A DNA stretch of 64,000 bases from positions 53,013 through 117,012 of the forward strand of contig JAFTXV010000003.1 of the NCBI GenBank assembly GCA_017461505.1, written 5' to 3'. How positions within the stretch are numbered: position 1 is the first letter of the stretch; each line of letters begins with the position of its first letter. A program made the position numbers and the translations under genes. Source of the DNA: Paludibacteraceae bacterium (GTDB lineage Bacteria > Bacteroidota > Bacteroidia > Bacteroidales > Paludibacteraceae). This document shows positions 1 to 8,723 of this stretch, piece by piece. The notes under the pieces are model-generated. The model saw only the letters and a program-made list of their open reading frames with translations, was not told the origin of the DNA and did not search any database.

Positions 1-773
1 AGTTTACCGAATGCCTCTGTATAGCGCAGTCCGTGGTACGAAGCATCTGGTTCGGTGAGGCAGGTGAACTTATCGTGCTGAGCCTCCCAATCGAAGTTGC
101 CGCTGTCCACAATCACACCGCCTACTTGCACGCCATGACCATCCATATATTTGGTGGTGGAGTGGGTGACGATATCTGCACCGAACTCAAACGGACGGCA
201 GTTCACTGGAGTAGGAAAGGTATTATCTACTATCAATGGCACACCATGTTGGTGCGCGATTCCTGCTATCCGCTCAATATCCAAGATTCGTACGTTGGGG
301 TTGGAGAGTGTCTCGCCAAACACAAGTTTGGTGTTCGGACGGAACGCTGCTGCCCACTCCTCGTCGCTGGCATCTTGGTCGATGAAGGTGATCTCAATGC
401 CCATCTTTGGGAAGGTCACACCAAAGAGGTTGTATGTGCCGCCGTAGATACTGGTGGTAGTGATCATATGATCACCTGCGTGGCAGATATTGAAACATGC
501 GAAGAAGTTTGCTGCTTGACCTGACGAAGTGAGCATAGCCGCTACGCCACCTTCCATAGCAGCAATCTGTGCTGCGGTGGTGTCGTTGGTAGGATTTTGC
601 AGACGAGTGTAGAAATAACCGCTCTCTTCAAGGTCGAAGAGTTTGCCCATCTGCTCGCTGGTCTCGTATTTGAACGTAGTACTTTGTATAATAGGTACTT
701 GTCGGGGCTCTCCTTTGCCAGGGTTGTAGCCACCTTGTACGCAGAGCGTATCGATATGTAGGTTCTTTTTCAT
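1..773 (-). CDS. metY: O-acetylhomoserine sulfhydrylase, MetY (3' end outside window)
   Basis: PLP-dependent enzyme of the Cys/Met-metabolism family that makes homocysteine from O-acetylhomoserine and sulfide in the cytoplasm. I translated the minus strand from the ATG at 773. It begins MKKNLHIDTLCVQGGY, followed by SGYFYTRLQNPTND, the LTSSGQAAN segment and the PLP-lysine region HSTTKYMDGHG near residue 210. This order matches MetY better than MetB or MetC. About 257 residues are present; the usual length is about 425, so the C-terminal 40 percent lies beyond base 1. The leader is only about 14 nt from the predicted start site, leaving no room for a riboswitch. The gene is divergent from the SusC operon. 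Confidence 0.93.
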   Translation of the reverse strand, partial: MKKNLHIDTLCVQGGYNPGKGEPRQVPIIQSTTFKYETSEQMGKLFDLEESGYFYTRLQNPTNDTTAAQIAAMEGGVAAMLTSSGQAANFFACFNICHAGDHMITTTSIYGGTYNLFGVTFPKMGIEITFIDQDASDEEWAAAFRPNTKLVFGETLSNPNVRILDIERIAGIAHQHGVPLIVDNTFPTPVNCRPFEFGADIVTHSTTKYMDGHGVQVGGVIVDSGNFDWEAQHDKFTCLTEPDASYHGLRYTEAFGK

Positions 774-793
774 TTCAAAACAAAATTAGCATG

Positions 794-825
794 CAAAGGT
801 ACTGCTTTTTTTGCATATATGCAAA
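794..825 (-). promoter_or_regulatory. metY promoter with palindrome over the -33 region
   Basis: On the minus strand TTTG (822-825) lies exactly 20 bases before TACCTTTG (794-801), the Bacteroidota -33/-7 arrangement. A perfect 14-bp palindrome TTGCATATATGCAA (811-824) overlaps the -33 box and could be an operator. The latter is inference; no regulator gene is adjacent. Confidence 0.8.
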
Positions 826-889
826 TAATTTGTATAGAGTTTCGTATGAAATGGCTTGATGTCAGGTTAGTCTTACGGTAAAGATAGCC

Positions 890-933
890 TAATCACTAAC
901 TAATCACTAACTAATCACTAACTAATCACTAAC
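890..933. repeat. Tandem array, 4 perfect copies of TAATCACTAAC
   Basis: Four identical 11-base units lie head to tail between the metY and susC promoters. The unit length is close to one DNA helical turn, so repeated sites would sit on the same face. The rest of the 392-base gap (774-1165) holds only the two promoters and the susC leader. Confidence 0.95.
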
Positions 934-993
934 TAAAGGTAAGTAATTAGTAAGTGTTTTACAGCATAATTATAAAAATAATGCAGAAAAAAA

Positions 994-1024
994 TTGCATG
1001 TATCAAAAAAAAATAGTAACTTTG
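994..1024 (+). promoter_or_regulatory. Promoter of the first SusC operon
   Basis: TTG at 994-996 is followed after 20 bases by TAACTTTG at 1017-1024, matching the Bacteroidota consensus. The predicted start near 1031 leaves a leader of about 135 nt before the SusC ATG. Confidence 0.75.
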
Positions 1025-1034
1025 CGGTCGAATT

Positions 1035-1069
1035 TGTGTGATGTCCATATTTTGCGATGGTATCATACA
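1035..1069 (+). promoter_or_regulatory. Hairpin at the 5' end of the SusC leader RNA
   Basis: Bases 1035-1048 pair with 1057-1069 around an 8-base loop. The stem has 13 pairs, including two G-U pairs, and one bulged T. It sits at the very start of the predicted transcript, so it may protect the 5' end or act in post-transcriptional control. No function is shown. Confidence 0.5.
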
Positions 1070-1165
1070 AACGTCCACTTTTTTGCTACGTGGTGTAGTT
1101 TTTACTTAACTTCGTGTAAATGAGTTATATACCTTAAAAGCTAATAAAACAATAAAAACAATGTT

Positions 1166-4100
1166 ATGATGAACAAACACAAAGAGAAAGGCCTTCGTGG
1201 TCTGCTCATGACATTAACCATCTGTGTAATGTCATTGTTTAGCGTCACAGCAATGGCAGCACCTGTGTCTATTACAGGTAAAGTGTTGGATGCTAACGGA
1301 GAACCCCTGATTGGAGCGAGCGTTGTAGAGTCTGGTACATCAAATGGTACTGTTACCGATTTTGATGGTATGTTTACGCTTGTCGTAGAAAAGGACGTTT
1401 TGTTGACCGTATCTTATGTCGGTTATCGAAATCAAGAAGTTCGTGCGGCACAAGACATGGTTATCGTACTTCGTGAAGATCAAGAGTTGCTAGATGAGGT
1501 GGTGGTTATTGGTTACGGTACGCAGAAGCGTAAAGACGTGACCACTGCGATTTCTTCGGTGGATACAGAGGATTTGGAGAAGCGCCCTATTACCTCTGCT
1601 GCTCAAGCGATGCAAGGTAAGGCAGCGGGTGTGACCGTGGTTAAGCCTAGTGGTCAGCCAGGTGCGGGTATGGTAGTTCGCGTGCGCGGTACAACTTCTA
1701 TGAATGGTAGCAATGATCCATTGTACGTAGTGGATGGAGTGCCTATGACGGATATCGATTTCCTTGCGCCTAATGATATTGAGACTATGCAAATTTTGAA
1801 GGACGCGTCTTCTGCAGCGATTTATGGTTCTCGTGCGGCTAATGGTGTGATTATGATTACCACCAAGGCAGGCTCTGCTAATAAGGAGAAGATGAATGTG
1901 ACCTTCTCTATGTACGGCGGTTGGACCCAAGTGGCAAAGCGCATGGAGAGTTTGAATTTCGAGCAATATCGCGAGTACTTGAACGATTTGGGTTCGAATG
2001 TGGTATTGCCAGACGGTTTGAAGGATGAGACAAACTGGTTTGATGAGACTTATAAGACCGGTTCTACTCAAAACTATCAGTTGTCAGTAAGCGGTGGCAC
2101 AGAAAAAGTAAATTATTATTTGTCAGGTGGTTATACCAATGAACAAGGTATCGTTCCTACCACTAAGTATCAACGTTATAACTTCCGTACATCATTGGAT
2201 GCAGAGGTTACCAAGTGGTTGAATATTGGTGCGAATGTGGCATATGGTTATAGCGAAAATCAAGGTACCATTTCTTCGGGTACTGGTGCAAACCGTGGTG
2301 GTTTGGTATTGTCTGTGATTAACACACCAACCTACGCACCTATCTACGATCCTGAAAATAAAGAATATTATTACACCAATTTCTACGGTGTAAGTAATAT
2401 CACCCACCCATTGGAGAATATCGAGCGTTACAAAAACCAATATAGCAAGCAACATCGTTTGTTGGCTACGGGTAAGGGTATTGTGACCCTGTACGACACC
2501 AAGAAGTTTAATCGTGGTGATGAGTACAATCATTCCTTGAAGTTTACAACCACTTTCACAGAGGACCTCAGAATGAACAACTCTACCTCATTCTTGGATC
2601 CACATAAGACATCTTGGGGACGTAACCAATATGGTGAGGGTAGTGACACGCGTAGTACAGACCTTGTAACGGTTTGGGATAACGTGTTGAATTACACCAC
2701 AAATATCAATGGTCATAACTTGGATGTGATGTTGGGTAGTTCTTATACCCATTCGATGTGGACTCAATCGTATATCGCAGGTAGTCACTATGCAGATGGC
2801 ACGATTCAGACATTGAATGCAGCCAATAAGATAGATCCAGGAAGTACCAATACAAGTGCAAGTGAATGGGCTATTATGTCAGGTTTTGCACGTATCAGTT
2901 ATAACTACGATTCTCGTTATTTGATTTCTGCCAACTTCCGTGCGGATGGTTCTTCTCGTTTGGCTCCAGGTCACCGTTGGGCATATTTCCCATCTGTGAG
3001 TGCAGCTTGGCGTATCAGTGGCGAGCCATGGATGCAAGATGTAGAGTGGATTGATGATTTGAAGCTTCGTGGTGGTTGGGGACAAACTGGTAACCAAGGT
3101 GGTATCGGCGATTACGCATATTTGGAGCGCTATAGCATCAACCGTCAAAACTGGTGGGAGACTGGTAAAGAGCATGCCGTGCCTACCTATAGCCAGTCAT
3201 CGTTGCGCAATACCGATTTGACCTGGGAGCGCACTACACAAACCAACGTAGGTTTGGATTGGACGATGCTGAAGAACCGATTGACCTTCAATTTTGATTG
3301 GTATTACAAGTACACTACTGATATGCTCATGTGGGTATCGTTGCCAGCAGGTTCTGCTGCGGTATCGTCTATCCAACGTAACGAAGGTGAGATGAGCAAT
3401 ATGGGTGTGGAATTCACCATTACTTCGCACAACTTCGTGAAGAAGAATTTCAAATGGGATACTCAGTTGAATATCTCTCATAATAAGAACCGTCTGGAGA
3501 AATTGGCTACTAGCCAAGTATATTATGATGCAAAGGTGACAGACGTGTTAGCAGATTATTGCGTTCGCAATACTCCGGGAATGCCATTGGGTTCTTTCTT
3601 TGGTTACAAGACAGGTGGTGTTAATCCAGAAACTGGTGAACTGATTTATCTAGATACCAATGATGATGGTGAGGTGACAGCTAACGATCGTACTTATATG
3701 GGTGATCCTAACCCAGACTTCACCTTTGGTATGACCAATACCTTCCAATTCTATGGTGTGACCATCAGTTTCCTCTTGCAAGGTTCGTATGGCAACGATA
3801 TCTTCAATGCTAGCCGTATTGAGACCGAAGGTATGTACGATGCAAAGAACCAATCGACTCGCGTATTGGATAGATGGCGTCGTCCTGGTATGATTACTAG
3901 CATTCCAAAAGCAGGTTTTGATATGAAGGTGAGTGACTACTTTGTGGAAGACGGAAGTTATATCCGTTTGAAGGACTTGACGATTGGTTATGAGTTCTCA
4001 GGCAATTGGATGAAGAAGATTGGTATGACTCGTTTGCAACCTTACTTCTCTGCTCAAAACTTGTTCACTCTGACTAAGTACCTAGGTATGGACCCAGAGG

Positions 4101-4198
4101 TGAACCAATATGGTAACTCAGGAACCGTGCAAGGTTTGGATTATGGTACCTATCCGCAAACCCGTAGCTTCGTGTTGGGTGTAAATATCGCATTTTAA
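1166..4198 (+). CDS. SusC/RagA-family TonB-dependent outer-membrane transporter
   Basis: A 22-strand barrel importer of oligosaccharides, working with the SusD lipoprotein encoded next. After a signal peptide (to about residue 32), the protein shows a carboxypeptidase-regulatory-like domain (ITGKVLDANGEPLIGASV, about 36-110), a TonB-box-like stretch (DEVVVIGYGTQKRKD), a plug domain (LYVVDGVPM, AAIYGSRAANGVI) and a long barrel ending in aromatic strand residues (FVLGVNIAF). 1010 residues is normal for the family. Two adjacent ATGs (1166, 1169) are possible starts. It heads an apparent operon with SusD, a surface lipoprotein, GH30 and SGNH genes. A beta-1,6-glucan fragment substrate is inferred from those neighbours only. 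Confidence 0.95.
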   Translation: MMNKHKEKGLRGLLMTLTICVMSLFSVTAMAAPVSITGKVLDANGEPLIGASVVESGTSNGTVTDFDGMFTLVVEKDVLLTVSYVGYRNQEVRAAQDMVIVLREDQELLDEVVVIGYGTQKRKDVTTAISSVDTEDLEKRPITSAAQAMQGKAAGVTVVKPSGQPGAGMVVRVRGTTSMNGSNDPLYVVDGVPMTDIDFLAPNDIETMQILKDASSAAIYGSRAANGVIMITTKAGSANKEKMNVTFSMYGGWTQVAKRMESLNFEQYREYLNDLGSNVVLPDGLKDETNWFDETYKTGSTQNYQLSVSGGTEKVNYYLSGGYTNEQGIVPTTKYQRYNFRTSLDAEVTKWLNIGANVAYGYSENQGTISSGTGANRGGLVLSVINTPTYAPIYDPENKEYYYTNFYGVSNITHPLENIERYKNQYSKQHRLLATGKGIVTLYDTKKFNRGDEYNHSLKFTTTFTEDLRMNNSTSFLDPHKTSWGRNQYGEGSDTRSTDLVTVWDNVLNYTTNINGHNLDVMLGSSYTHSMWTQSYIAGSHYADGTIQTLNAANKIDPGSTNTSASEWAIMSGFARISYNYDSRYLISANFRADGSSRLAPGHRWAYFPSVSAAWRISGEPWMQDVEWIDDLKLRGGWGQTGNQGGIGDYAYLERYSINRQNWWETGKEHAVPTYSQSSLRNTDLTWERTTQTNVGLDWTMLKNRLTFNFDWYYKYTTDMLMWVSLPAGSAAVSSIQRNEGEMSNMGVEFTITSHNFVKKNFKWDTQLNISHNKNRLEKLATSQVYYDAKVTDVLADYCVRNTPGMPLGSFFGYKTGGVNPETGELIYLDTNDDGEVTANDRTYMGDPNPDFTFGMTNTFQFYGVTISFLLQGSYGNDIFNASRIETEGMYDAKNQSTRVLDRWRRPGMITSIPKAGFDMKVSDYFVEDGSYIRLKDLTIGYEFSGNWMKKIGMTRLQPYFSAQNLFTLTKYLGMDPEVNQYGNSGTVQGLDYGTYPQTRSFVLGVNIAF

Positions 4199-4226
4199 TG
4201 GTTGAACGAATATTAATAGAACGATT

Positions 4227-5732
4227 ATGAAAAAGTATATATATATAATAGGTGTAGTCTTGGGCATCGCTCTCGTATCCTGCGACCTGAATATGGCGCC
4301 GATTTCAGATCAATCGGAACTTAATTTGGGCGCATCTACCGAAGATGATACTGTTCGTATCAAATTTAAGGATCGTGCTGCTATGATGGCAGTGTATGAG
4401 AACCTATACAATATCATGCGTGATCGTCAAGAGCATTGGTATCTAGATTATTTGCTTTTCGGCGAAGCGCGTGCCGATAATGCATATGCTGGTACAACAG
4501 GCGCTGAGGTAGTTCCTGTAGAGACCAATGCACTCGATGCATCCAATCCCGATATTGCCCGCGATTGGGATCGCTATTTGGAGGATATTGCGCAAGCCAA
4601 TGTGGTCATATCCAATATCGACCTTGTGCCAGACCCAACGTTTGCACAAGCAGAGCGTGAGCAATGGAAGGCAGAGGCGAAAATCTTCCGTGGTATGATG
4701 CTATTTGATCTTGCTCACTGGTTTGGTAATATTCCATTGAATTTGACTGAGGCACCAGATATCACGGCGGATAATATTGAGGAAGTATATCCTGTTTATT
4801 TCCCAATGCCAGTAACACAGGACTCTGCTTACAAGCAAGTGATTAAGGATTTGACCGAAGCCATTCCTTATGCTCCTGCGCTCGATCCTAACGACAAACG
4901 CATGCTGAGCAAGACCGTAGCATATGCATTGTTAGCCAAACTATATGCAGAGTTAGGCGAATGGGATAAGGTCATTGAGTATAGCGACAAGGTGTTTGCG
5001 GATGGTGTTGCGTTGGCAGACAATTATGCTGACCTCTGGAAATACGATGAGAACTTGGGTGATGCTACTCGCAACAACAAGGAGACTATCCTCGAGGCAC
5101 AATATACAGCAGCTAGTGGTAACTGGGTGACATGGATGTTCGGTCGCAACTTGTCTAACTGGGAGGAGTCTTTCACATGGGCTAAGTGGATCACTCCTAG
5201 CCGCGACTTAATCCGCACCTTCGAGAAAGAGGGTGACACCGTGCGCTGCAACCAAACCATCGTCTATTACGAGTGCGCATGGAGTAACTACTATTCAGCA
5301 GACAACTATCCATTTATGTACAAGTGTCGTTCGGCATATAATAGTATCATCAAACTTCGTGGTGCTGACATCTGGTTGCTCAAGGCTGAGGCATTAGCTC
5401 ATAAGGGAGACTTGAGTGGTGCTGTATCATTGGTGAATACCATTCGTAAGCGTGCGAAATTGGCTGACCTGCCTGCATCTCAAATGGGTAGTCAAGAGGC
5501 CGTATTGGATGCTATCTTGCACGAGCGCCGTCTGGAGTTGGCATTAGAAGGTCAACGTCTGTTTGACTTGATTCGTTTTGGCAAGTTAATGGAGGTGATG
5601 AACGGTATCAACTCGCGCGACGAAGGCCGTTTGCCACAGGCTCGTCCATTTGTGGAGGCACACAAACTCATGCCTATCCCACAAACCGCATTGGACAAGA
5701 ATTCTAATCTAGTTCAGAATGATGGTTATTAA
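4227..5732 (+). CDS. SusD/RagB-family nutrient-binding lipoprotein
   Basis: Cell-surface lipoprotein that caps the SusC pore and captures the glycan. The signal peptide ends in a lipobox (GIALVSC, Cys about residue 20). TPR-like helices follow (AEAKIFRGMMLFDLAHWFGNIPL, AYALLAKLYAELGEWDKV). The family C-terminal segment ILHERRLELALEGQRLFDLI is present, and the protein ends with the typical MPIPQTALDKN motif. 501 residues is standard. It starts 28 bases after SusC, consistent with one transcript. Confidence 0.95.
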   Translation: MKKYIYIIGVVLGIALVSCDLNMAPISDQSELNLGASTEDDTVRIKFKDRAAMMAVYENLYNIMRDRQEHWYLDYLLFGEARADNAYAGTTGAEVVPVETNALDASNPDIARDWDRYLEDIAQANVVISNIDLVPDPTFAQAEREQWKAEAKIFRGMMLFDLAHWFGNIPLNLTEAPDITADNIEEVYPVYFPMPVTQDSAYKQVIKDLTEAIPYAPALDPNDKRMLSKTVAYALLAKLYAELGEWDKVIEYSDKVFADGVALADNYADLWKYDENLGDATRNNKETILEAQYTAASGNWVTWMFGRNLSNWEESFTWAKWITPSRDLIRTFEKEGDTVRCNQTIVYYECAWSNYYSADNYPFMYKCRSAYNSIIKLRGADIWLLKAEALAHKGDLSGAVSLVNTIRKRAKLADLPASQMGSQEAVLDAILHERRLELALEGQRLFDLIRFGKLMEVMNGINSRDEGRLPQARPFVEAHKLMPIPQTALDKNSNLVQNDGY

Positions 5733-5765
5733 TTTGAGTACTAATCTGCAAATAATCAACAGAAT

Positions 5766-7205
5766 ATGAAACGTATATTTCAAGTCCTATTCCTTGCGTT
5801 GATCGCAATAGGCTATACCGCTTGTCAGCCCGACTCCTTCCGTGAGGTTTACCCTGCGGGTGACCCTCAGATGCAGGCAACAATGCTGACTGAGGAGGTG
5901 AATTTTGGTAGTGATAGTATCACTTTTGAAGTGACAGTTACAGAGAAAGAGACTCCATTATCCACGCTGGCCATTAAGGTGATAGTGGGTATTAATGTGA
6001 TTGCAAGCGAAGAGGTTCGTACACCTGGTTTGATGTATAAAGATACATTCACCTATGCAGTTCCTTTCGGTCCTAATATGCCAGAGGGTGAGCCAGTGAA
6101 AGTATATTTGACTGCTACCAATATAGAAGGAACTGTCAAGAATGTGATTCTAGACCAATGCGTGGGTCATCGTCCTGCTATTGAAACTATGTATGTTATG
6201 CCTCCTACCATCAACTACAAGCCTCTAGGCAAAGGTAAACAAATGACTTGGGACGGCGAGAAGTTCGTGGCATATGACTTGGGCTATCCAAAATCCATCG
6301 AATGTCTTTTGGCAGTAGTGGGAACGAAGTTCGGTCGCGTGGATTGGACAAAACCTGTAATGGGTATGCTGAATGGTCAACTATCCTTGATCACAGAGGA
6401 GCAATTCACAGCAGGCGAGGCTAGCTCTATCGTATTGGCGAATGACAATCTCGAGAGCATCGATACCATCACCTTCGATCCATTGACCTTTGAGTTGTAC
6501 TTTGGTGGTAAGGTAGCTCAACCTGTGTCTGCATTGGATGTGAATGTGGATTTGGCTGAGGTGGCAGGTAAGACCTATCGCCATGCGAAGATCTTCTTCG
6601 ATCCTGAAATGGAAGTGACTATCAATGGTGTGGCAAATCTGGCTACGGCATATAACTTGGACTACATGGAACTCAAGGACGGCAATGTAGTGAAGTTCTT
6701 GGGCGAAAAGGGTATGTATGAGGTATATTACTTGCCTGAAGAGGACTATATCGTGGTAGAGCCATTGAAGGATGCTATTTATCCTAATGTGATGTGGATG
6801 ACCGGTGTAGGCTTTGGTTTGCCAGTGGCATCACCTAAGGTTCAAGGCGGTTGGGGCTTTGACAACCTGGGACAATACATCGCATGCCGCACCGTGGCAC
6901 CTAAGGTATATCAATTCACCGCATACCTCAAGAATGGTGTGAATGCCGACTTTGAGATATATGGTTCGCTCAACTTCAAGTTCTTCCACCAAAAAGGTTG
7001 GGGTGGCGAAGAAGTAGGTGGCAACTATGAGCAAATTGGTTTGGATATCAAGGGTGTAGATTCTGAGGGCTTGACCAAAGTGAATGGCGACACAGGTGCA
7101 GAAGCTGGCAACTGGATAGCTGCTACTCAAGAAGAATTTGAGGGCATCTATCGCATTACACTGGATCAAAACAAGCTGACCACTACATACGAGAAATTAC
7201 GATAA
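5766..7205 (+). CDS. Surface glycan-binding-like lipoprotein (DUF5125/DUF5121-like)
   Basis: Signal peptide with lipobox (IGYTAC). The mature part has an Ig-like N-terminal region (about 35-140) and beta-rich modules with many aromatics toward the C terminus (WGFDNLGQYIA, FKFFHQKGWGGEEVGG). I recognise the overall pattern of DUF5125/DUF5121 lipoproteins that sit between SusD and glycoside hydrolases, but the assignment is from memory. In this operon position such proteins bind glycan at the cell surface. It lies 33 bases after SusD and 12 bases before the GH30 gene, so co-transcription is likely. Confidence 0.7.
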   Translation: MKRIFQVLFLALIAIGYTACQPDSFREVYPAGDPQMQATMLTEEVNFGSDSITFEVTVTEKETPLSTLAIKVIVGINVIASEEVRTPGLMYKDTFTYAVPFGPNMPEGEPVKVYLTATNIEGTVKNVILDQCVGHRPAIETMYVMPPTINYKPLGKGKQMTWDGEKFVAYDLGYPKSIECLLAVVGTKFGRVDWTKPVMGMLNGQLSLITEEQFTAGEASSIVLANDNLESIDTITFDPLTFELYFGGKVAQPVSALDVNVDLAEVAGKTYRHAKIFFDPEMEVTINGVANLATAYNLDYMELKDGNVVKFLGEKGMYEVYYLPEEDYIVVEPLKDAIYPNVMWMTGVGFGLPVASPKVQGGWGFDNLGQYIACRTVAPKVYQFTAYLKNGVNADFEIYGSLNFKFFHQKGWGGEEVGGNYEQIGLDIKGVDSEGLTKVNGDTGAEAGNWIAATQEEFEGIYRITLDQNKLTTTYEKLR

Positions 7206-7217
7206 AATTCTACAACA

Positions 7218-8723
7218 ATGACCAAAGTGAATAATCTATTATTTATAGGTATTGCAGCCGCTCTGCTCGGCTGCAATACTCCCGTAGAAAATCCGAATGA
7301 TAAAACTCCTAATGGCGATTCTGTTCCAGTACGTGATGTGATGACCTATGTCACCACCGCAGATGGTACAATGGGCTTTGTCGCTATAGGCAAGGATTAT
7401 GCGGAAGGACTCAATATGTCGCCAGAGCGTACACTGAAACTGAATCCGAAGGTACGTTACCAAGAGTTTGACGGCTTTGGTGCGGCTATCACAGGTGCTG
7501 CGGCGTTTAACTTGATGCAGATGCCTGCTGATCGTCGTCAGAAGCTGCTGGTAGAGACTTTCTCGCATGAGAAAGGTATGGGCTATGGCTATGTGCGCGT
7601 GCCTATCGGCGGTAGCGACTTCAACTCCCGCAGCAACTACGACTACACCTGCTGCGACACCAAGGGTATCGAGAACTTTGGTCTGACATCCGACGAAGTG
7701 GATTATATCATTCCTGTATTGAAAGAGATTTTGGCTATCAATCCTGATTTGAAAGTGATGGGTACCCCATGGAGCTGCCCTATATGGATGAAGGTGGATG
7801 ATATCCATAGCAAAGCACCTTATACGGGTGGCAACAAATGGGTAGGTGGCTATCTCAATCCTGACTACTATCAAGATTATGCGATGTACTTCGTGAAGTG
7901 GATCAAGGCTTTTGAGGCAGAGGGTATCAAGATCACTAGCGTGACGCCACAAAACGAGCCACTCAACTGGGGTAACTCGATGTCGCTGTATATGCCTTGG
8001 GATCAAGAGCGCGACTTTATCAAGTTGGCACTCGGTCCTGTGTTCAAGCGCGAGGGTGTGGAAGCAAAGATCATCTGCTTTGACCATAACTACAACTATG
8101 ATGGCAAGAAGGATCAATTGCAATATCCTATCAAGATTTATGCGGATGCAGAGGCAAGCCAATATATCGATGGTGCGGCTTATCACAGCTATGGTGGAAG
8201 CCCAGTGGAGTTGGATAATATCCACAAACAAGCTCCAGAGAAGAACCTCTACTTCACCGAGCAATCCATCGGTACATGGAACTACCAGAGTTTTGGTCAA
8301 TCGCTCATGTCTGAGATGAAGAATACTTGTATCGGTACCGTGACACGCTGGTGCAAGGCAGTGATAGTATGGAACTTCATGCTCGACGAGAACGGCGGCC
8401 CTCACGGTGGTCCTGGTGCGTGTGCTACTTGCTACGGTTCGGTGGATATCTCTTCGAAAGACTATACTACACTCACCAAGCGCAGCCACTACTATGTGAT
8501 TGGTCACCTGAGCAAGGCGCTCAAGCCAGGCTCTACCCGCATTGGTGTGTCGGGCTATATGCCTACAGGCCTGTCGGCTGTAGCATCGGAGAACCCTGAT
8601 GGCACCTATGGTTTGGTGCTGCTCAATGAGAATGCGACGGGTATGTCCTTCATCATCGAGCACGACGGCAAACACTTTGAGATACAATTGCCTGCTGAGA
8701 GTATCACCTCTTGCATCTTATAA
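7218..8723 (+). CDS. GH30 glycoside hydrolase lipoprotein, candidate endo-beta-1,6-glucanase
   Basis: Retaining glycosidase of family GH30. Lipobox AALLGC (Cys 19) predicts an outer-membrane lipoprotein. The TIM barrel begins near YQEFDGFGAAITGAAA (81-96). The acid/base Glu lies in TPQNEP (E247) and the nucleophile in LYFTEQSIGTW (E348). A C-terminal beta domain follows. Length (501) suits the family. GH30 includes glucosylceramidases and GH30_3 beta-1,6-glucanases; the SusCD and GH3 neighbours favour the second, but sequence alone does not settle it. The stop codon overlaps the next gene in TAATG, suggesting translational coupling. Confidence 0.88.
   Translation: MTKVNNLLFIGIAAALLGCNTPVENPNDKTPNGDSVPVRDVMTYVTTADGTMGFVAIGKDYAEGLNMSPERTLKLNPKVRYQEFDGFGAAITGAAAFNLMQMPADRRQKLLVETFSHEKGMGYGYVRVPIGGSDFNSRSNYDYTCCDTKGIENFGLTSDEVDYIIPVLKEILAINPDLKVMGTPWSCPIWMKVDDIHSKAPYTGGNKWVGGYLNPDYYQDYAMYFVKWIKAFEAEGIKITSVTPQNEPLNWGNSMSLYMPWDQERDFIKLALGPVFKREGVEAKIICFDHNYNYDGKKDQLQYPIKIYADAEASQYIDGAAYHSYGGSPVELDNIHKQAPEKNLYFTEQSIGTWNYQSFGQSLMSEMKNTCIGTVTRWCKAVIVWNFMLDENGGPHGGPGACATCYGSVDISSKDYTTLTKRSHYYVIGHLSKALKPGSTRIGVSGYMPTGLSAVASENPDGTYGLVLLNENATGMSFIIEHDGKHFEIQLPAESITSCIL

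Noticed and set aside
774-793. SAM riboswitch for metY
   Set aside because: The predicted leader is about 14 nt, far too short.
7239-8687. Long open frame of about 480 codons on the strand opposite the GH30 gene
   Set aside because: It mirrors the codon bias of a clearly conserved GH30 enzyme with intact catalytic residues; the antisense protein shows no domain, signal peptide or promoter.
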